Below, in pieces: positions 63,073 to 64,000 of a stretch of DNA of 64,000 nt. The notes below the pieces were generated by a model. The model worked only from the letters and a program-made list of their open reading frames with translations. It searched no databases and was not told where the DNA came from. The translations under genes and the position numbers were made by a program. The DNA comes from Chitinophaga sancti (GTDB lineage: Bacteria; Bacteroidota; Bacteroidia; Chitinophagales; Chitinophagaceae), in NCBI RefSeq assembly GCF_034424315.1, contig NZ_CP139972.1:7634501-7698500 (forward strand), read 5' to 3'. How positions within the stretch are numbered: position 1 is the stretch's first letter; every line of letters starts with the position of its first letter.

Positions 63073-64000
63073 ATGAGATACCGCCATAATATTAATTCCG
63101 AAATCTCCATGACGTATATCGTCACGAAGAAAAAGCTGACCCTGGTAGCGGCATTGGGCGTAACGATCGGGATTGCCATCTACATCTTCATGAACTCGAT
63201 GATGGTGGGTTTTGACAAAAAATCCACAGAGCTGGTATTCAGAAGTACCGCGCACATCCGGGTGTACAAAGATGAGGTGATGAGCCTGCCTTTACTGCCT
63301 GCAAAAGGCAACAAGGTGCCGGTTATCATTAACCCCAGCGTCGTACCGGAAAGTGATAAGATCGTAGACCCTGAAAAAATCATCTCCCTGCTGAGACAGC
63401 AGCCGGATGTAACACTGGTAACCCCGCAGGTTACAGTCAGTGTATTTTACAATAACGGCAAATCCCAGATCACAGGTAGTTCTTATGGGGTACGGATCTC
63501 TGAAGCGGATAGGATGTTCAATATTGCCACCACGGTAGTGGAAGGCTCCATCGAGGACCTGAAGAATACCCCCAATGGTATTTTGCTGGGAGTAGGAGTC
63601 GCCGCCAAAATGAGCGTGCGGCCAGGGGATAATATCAGCATTACTTCCTCCCGGAATGTTACCAAAGTGATGAAGGTAGTAGGTCTTTTCCAGTCCAACA
63701 ACTCCCAGATAGATAAAACCAAGTCCTACATCAATATCAGCGCTGCCCAGCAACTGCTGCAGGAAGGCCCGGAATATGTAAGCGACATCAACATATCAGT
63801 GATTAACCCAGATAAGGCACCGAACTACTCGGCTAAATTCTCTGACCTGACAGGATATAAAGCTGAGGACTGGAAAGCGGCTAATGCCACCCTGGTAGCA
63901 GCTGCCAATATGCGCCGGATCATGATCACGGTAATTGCATTGTCTATCCTGCTGGTAGCAGGGTTTGGTATCTACAATATCCTCAATATGACTATTACAC
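63073..64000 (+). CDS. FtsX/MacB-type ABC transporter permease, 3' truncated by the window
   Basis: The open frame runs from ATG 63073, 3 nt after the adaptor stop, to the window edge (309 codons seen). N-terminal TM (KKKLTLVAALGVTIGIAIYIFMNSMM), a large periplasmic MacB_PCD-type domain, and the start of the TM core (MRRIMITVIALSILLVAGFGIYNILNMTIT). The permease lacks an ATPase domain in the part seen; an ATPase gene is expected downstream, outside the window. The system may export a peptide or lipoprotein. Confidence 0.9.
   Translation, partial: MRYRHNINSEISMTYIVTKKKLTLVAALGVTIGIAIYIFMNSMMVGFDKKSTELVFRSTAHIRVYKDEVMSLPLLPAKGNKVPVIINPSVVPESDKIVDPEKIISLLRQQPDVTLVTPQVTVSVFYNNGKSQITGSSYGVRISEADRMFNIATTVVEGSIEDLKNTPNGILLGVGVAAKMSVRPGDNISITSSRNVTKVMKVVGLFQSNNSQIDKTKSYINISAAQQLLQEGPEYVSDINISVINPDKAPNYSAKFSDLTGYKAEDWKAANATLVAAANMRRIMITVIALSILLVAGFGIYNILNMTIT

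Overview
The window is chromosomal DNA from a member of the Bacteroidota, most probably the family Chitinophagaceae (Chitinophaga-like). This rests on type IX secretion (T9SS) sorting domains of both type A and type B, a FecI/FecR-SusC-SusD locus, many secreted glycoside hydrolases, TAnnTTTG promoter elements close to start codons, and near absence of Shine-Dalgarno sequences. No rRNA, tRNA, CRISPR array, complete transposon or phage was recognised. The species assignment is inference.

Layout. 0-5.1 kb: end of a CvfB-like RNA-binding protein, a secreted GH5 glucanase, an orphan T9SS sorting-domain remnant and a secreted HExxH metallopeptidase. 5.1-5.5 kb: a 155-bp nested palindromic element. 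5.5-13.3 kb (minus): response regulator, histidine kinase, TolC, RND pump and adaptor, one efflux operon. 13.8-19.5 kb: an alcohol dehydrogenase and two paralogous T9SS type B surface proteins. 19.6-21.7 kb: a papain-like protease fused to a lectin-like propeller, next to a chagasin-type inhibitor. 22.1-32.5 kb (plus): ECF sigma, FecR anti-sigma, SusC, SusD, a TlpA-like thioredoxin protein, a hydrolase and a small lipoprotein. 33.2-37.9 kb: an RloA/RloB (AbiL-like) putative phage-defence pair, an oxidoreductase and a Crp/Fnr regulator, bracketed by an inverted 62-bp repeat. 37.9-41.1 kb: a FAD oxidoreductase and 1.2 kb of gene-poor DNA holding a decayed SusD fragment and several families of short hairpin repeats. 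41-51 kb: membrane proteins, GNAT, MocR-type regulator, GH29 fucosidase, polyprenyl synthase, GDPD and a DEAD-box helicase. 51.2-55.5 kb: GH2 and GH43 glycosidases. 55.7-58.6 kb: QueD-like protein and a class II ribonucleotide reductase. 58.8-64 kb: LytS/LytTR two-component pair followed by TolC, adaptor and an FtsX-type permease that runs off the window.

Much of the window is glycan foraging (GH5, GH29, GH2, GH43, SusCD) plus two independent two-component-controlled export systems. Nothing here is demonstrably a new system. The best leads are (1) the protease/propeller plus chagasin pair, (2) the RloAB pair inside inverted repeats, (3) a modular family of intergenic repeats that always sit next to terminator hairpins with different stems, (4) the nested 24-bp perfect palindromes at 5.2 kb, and (5) remnants of SusD and T9SS domains that record gene loss. 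All family assignments are from reading the translated sequence; no database search was run.
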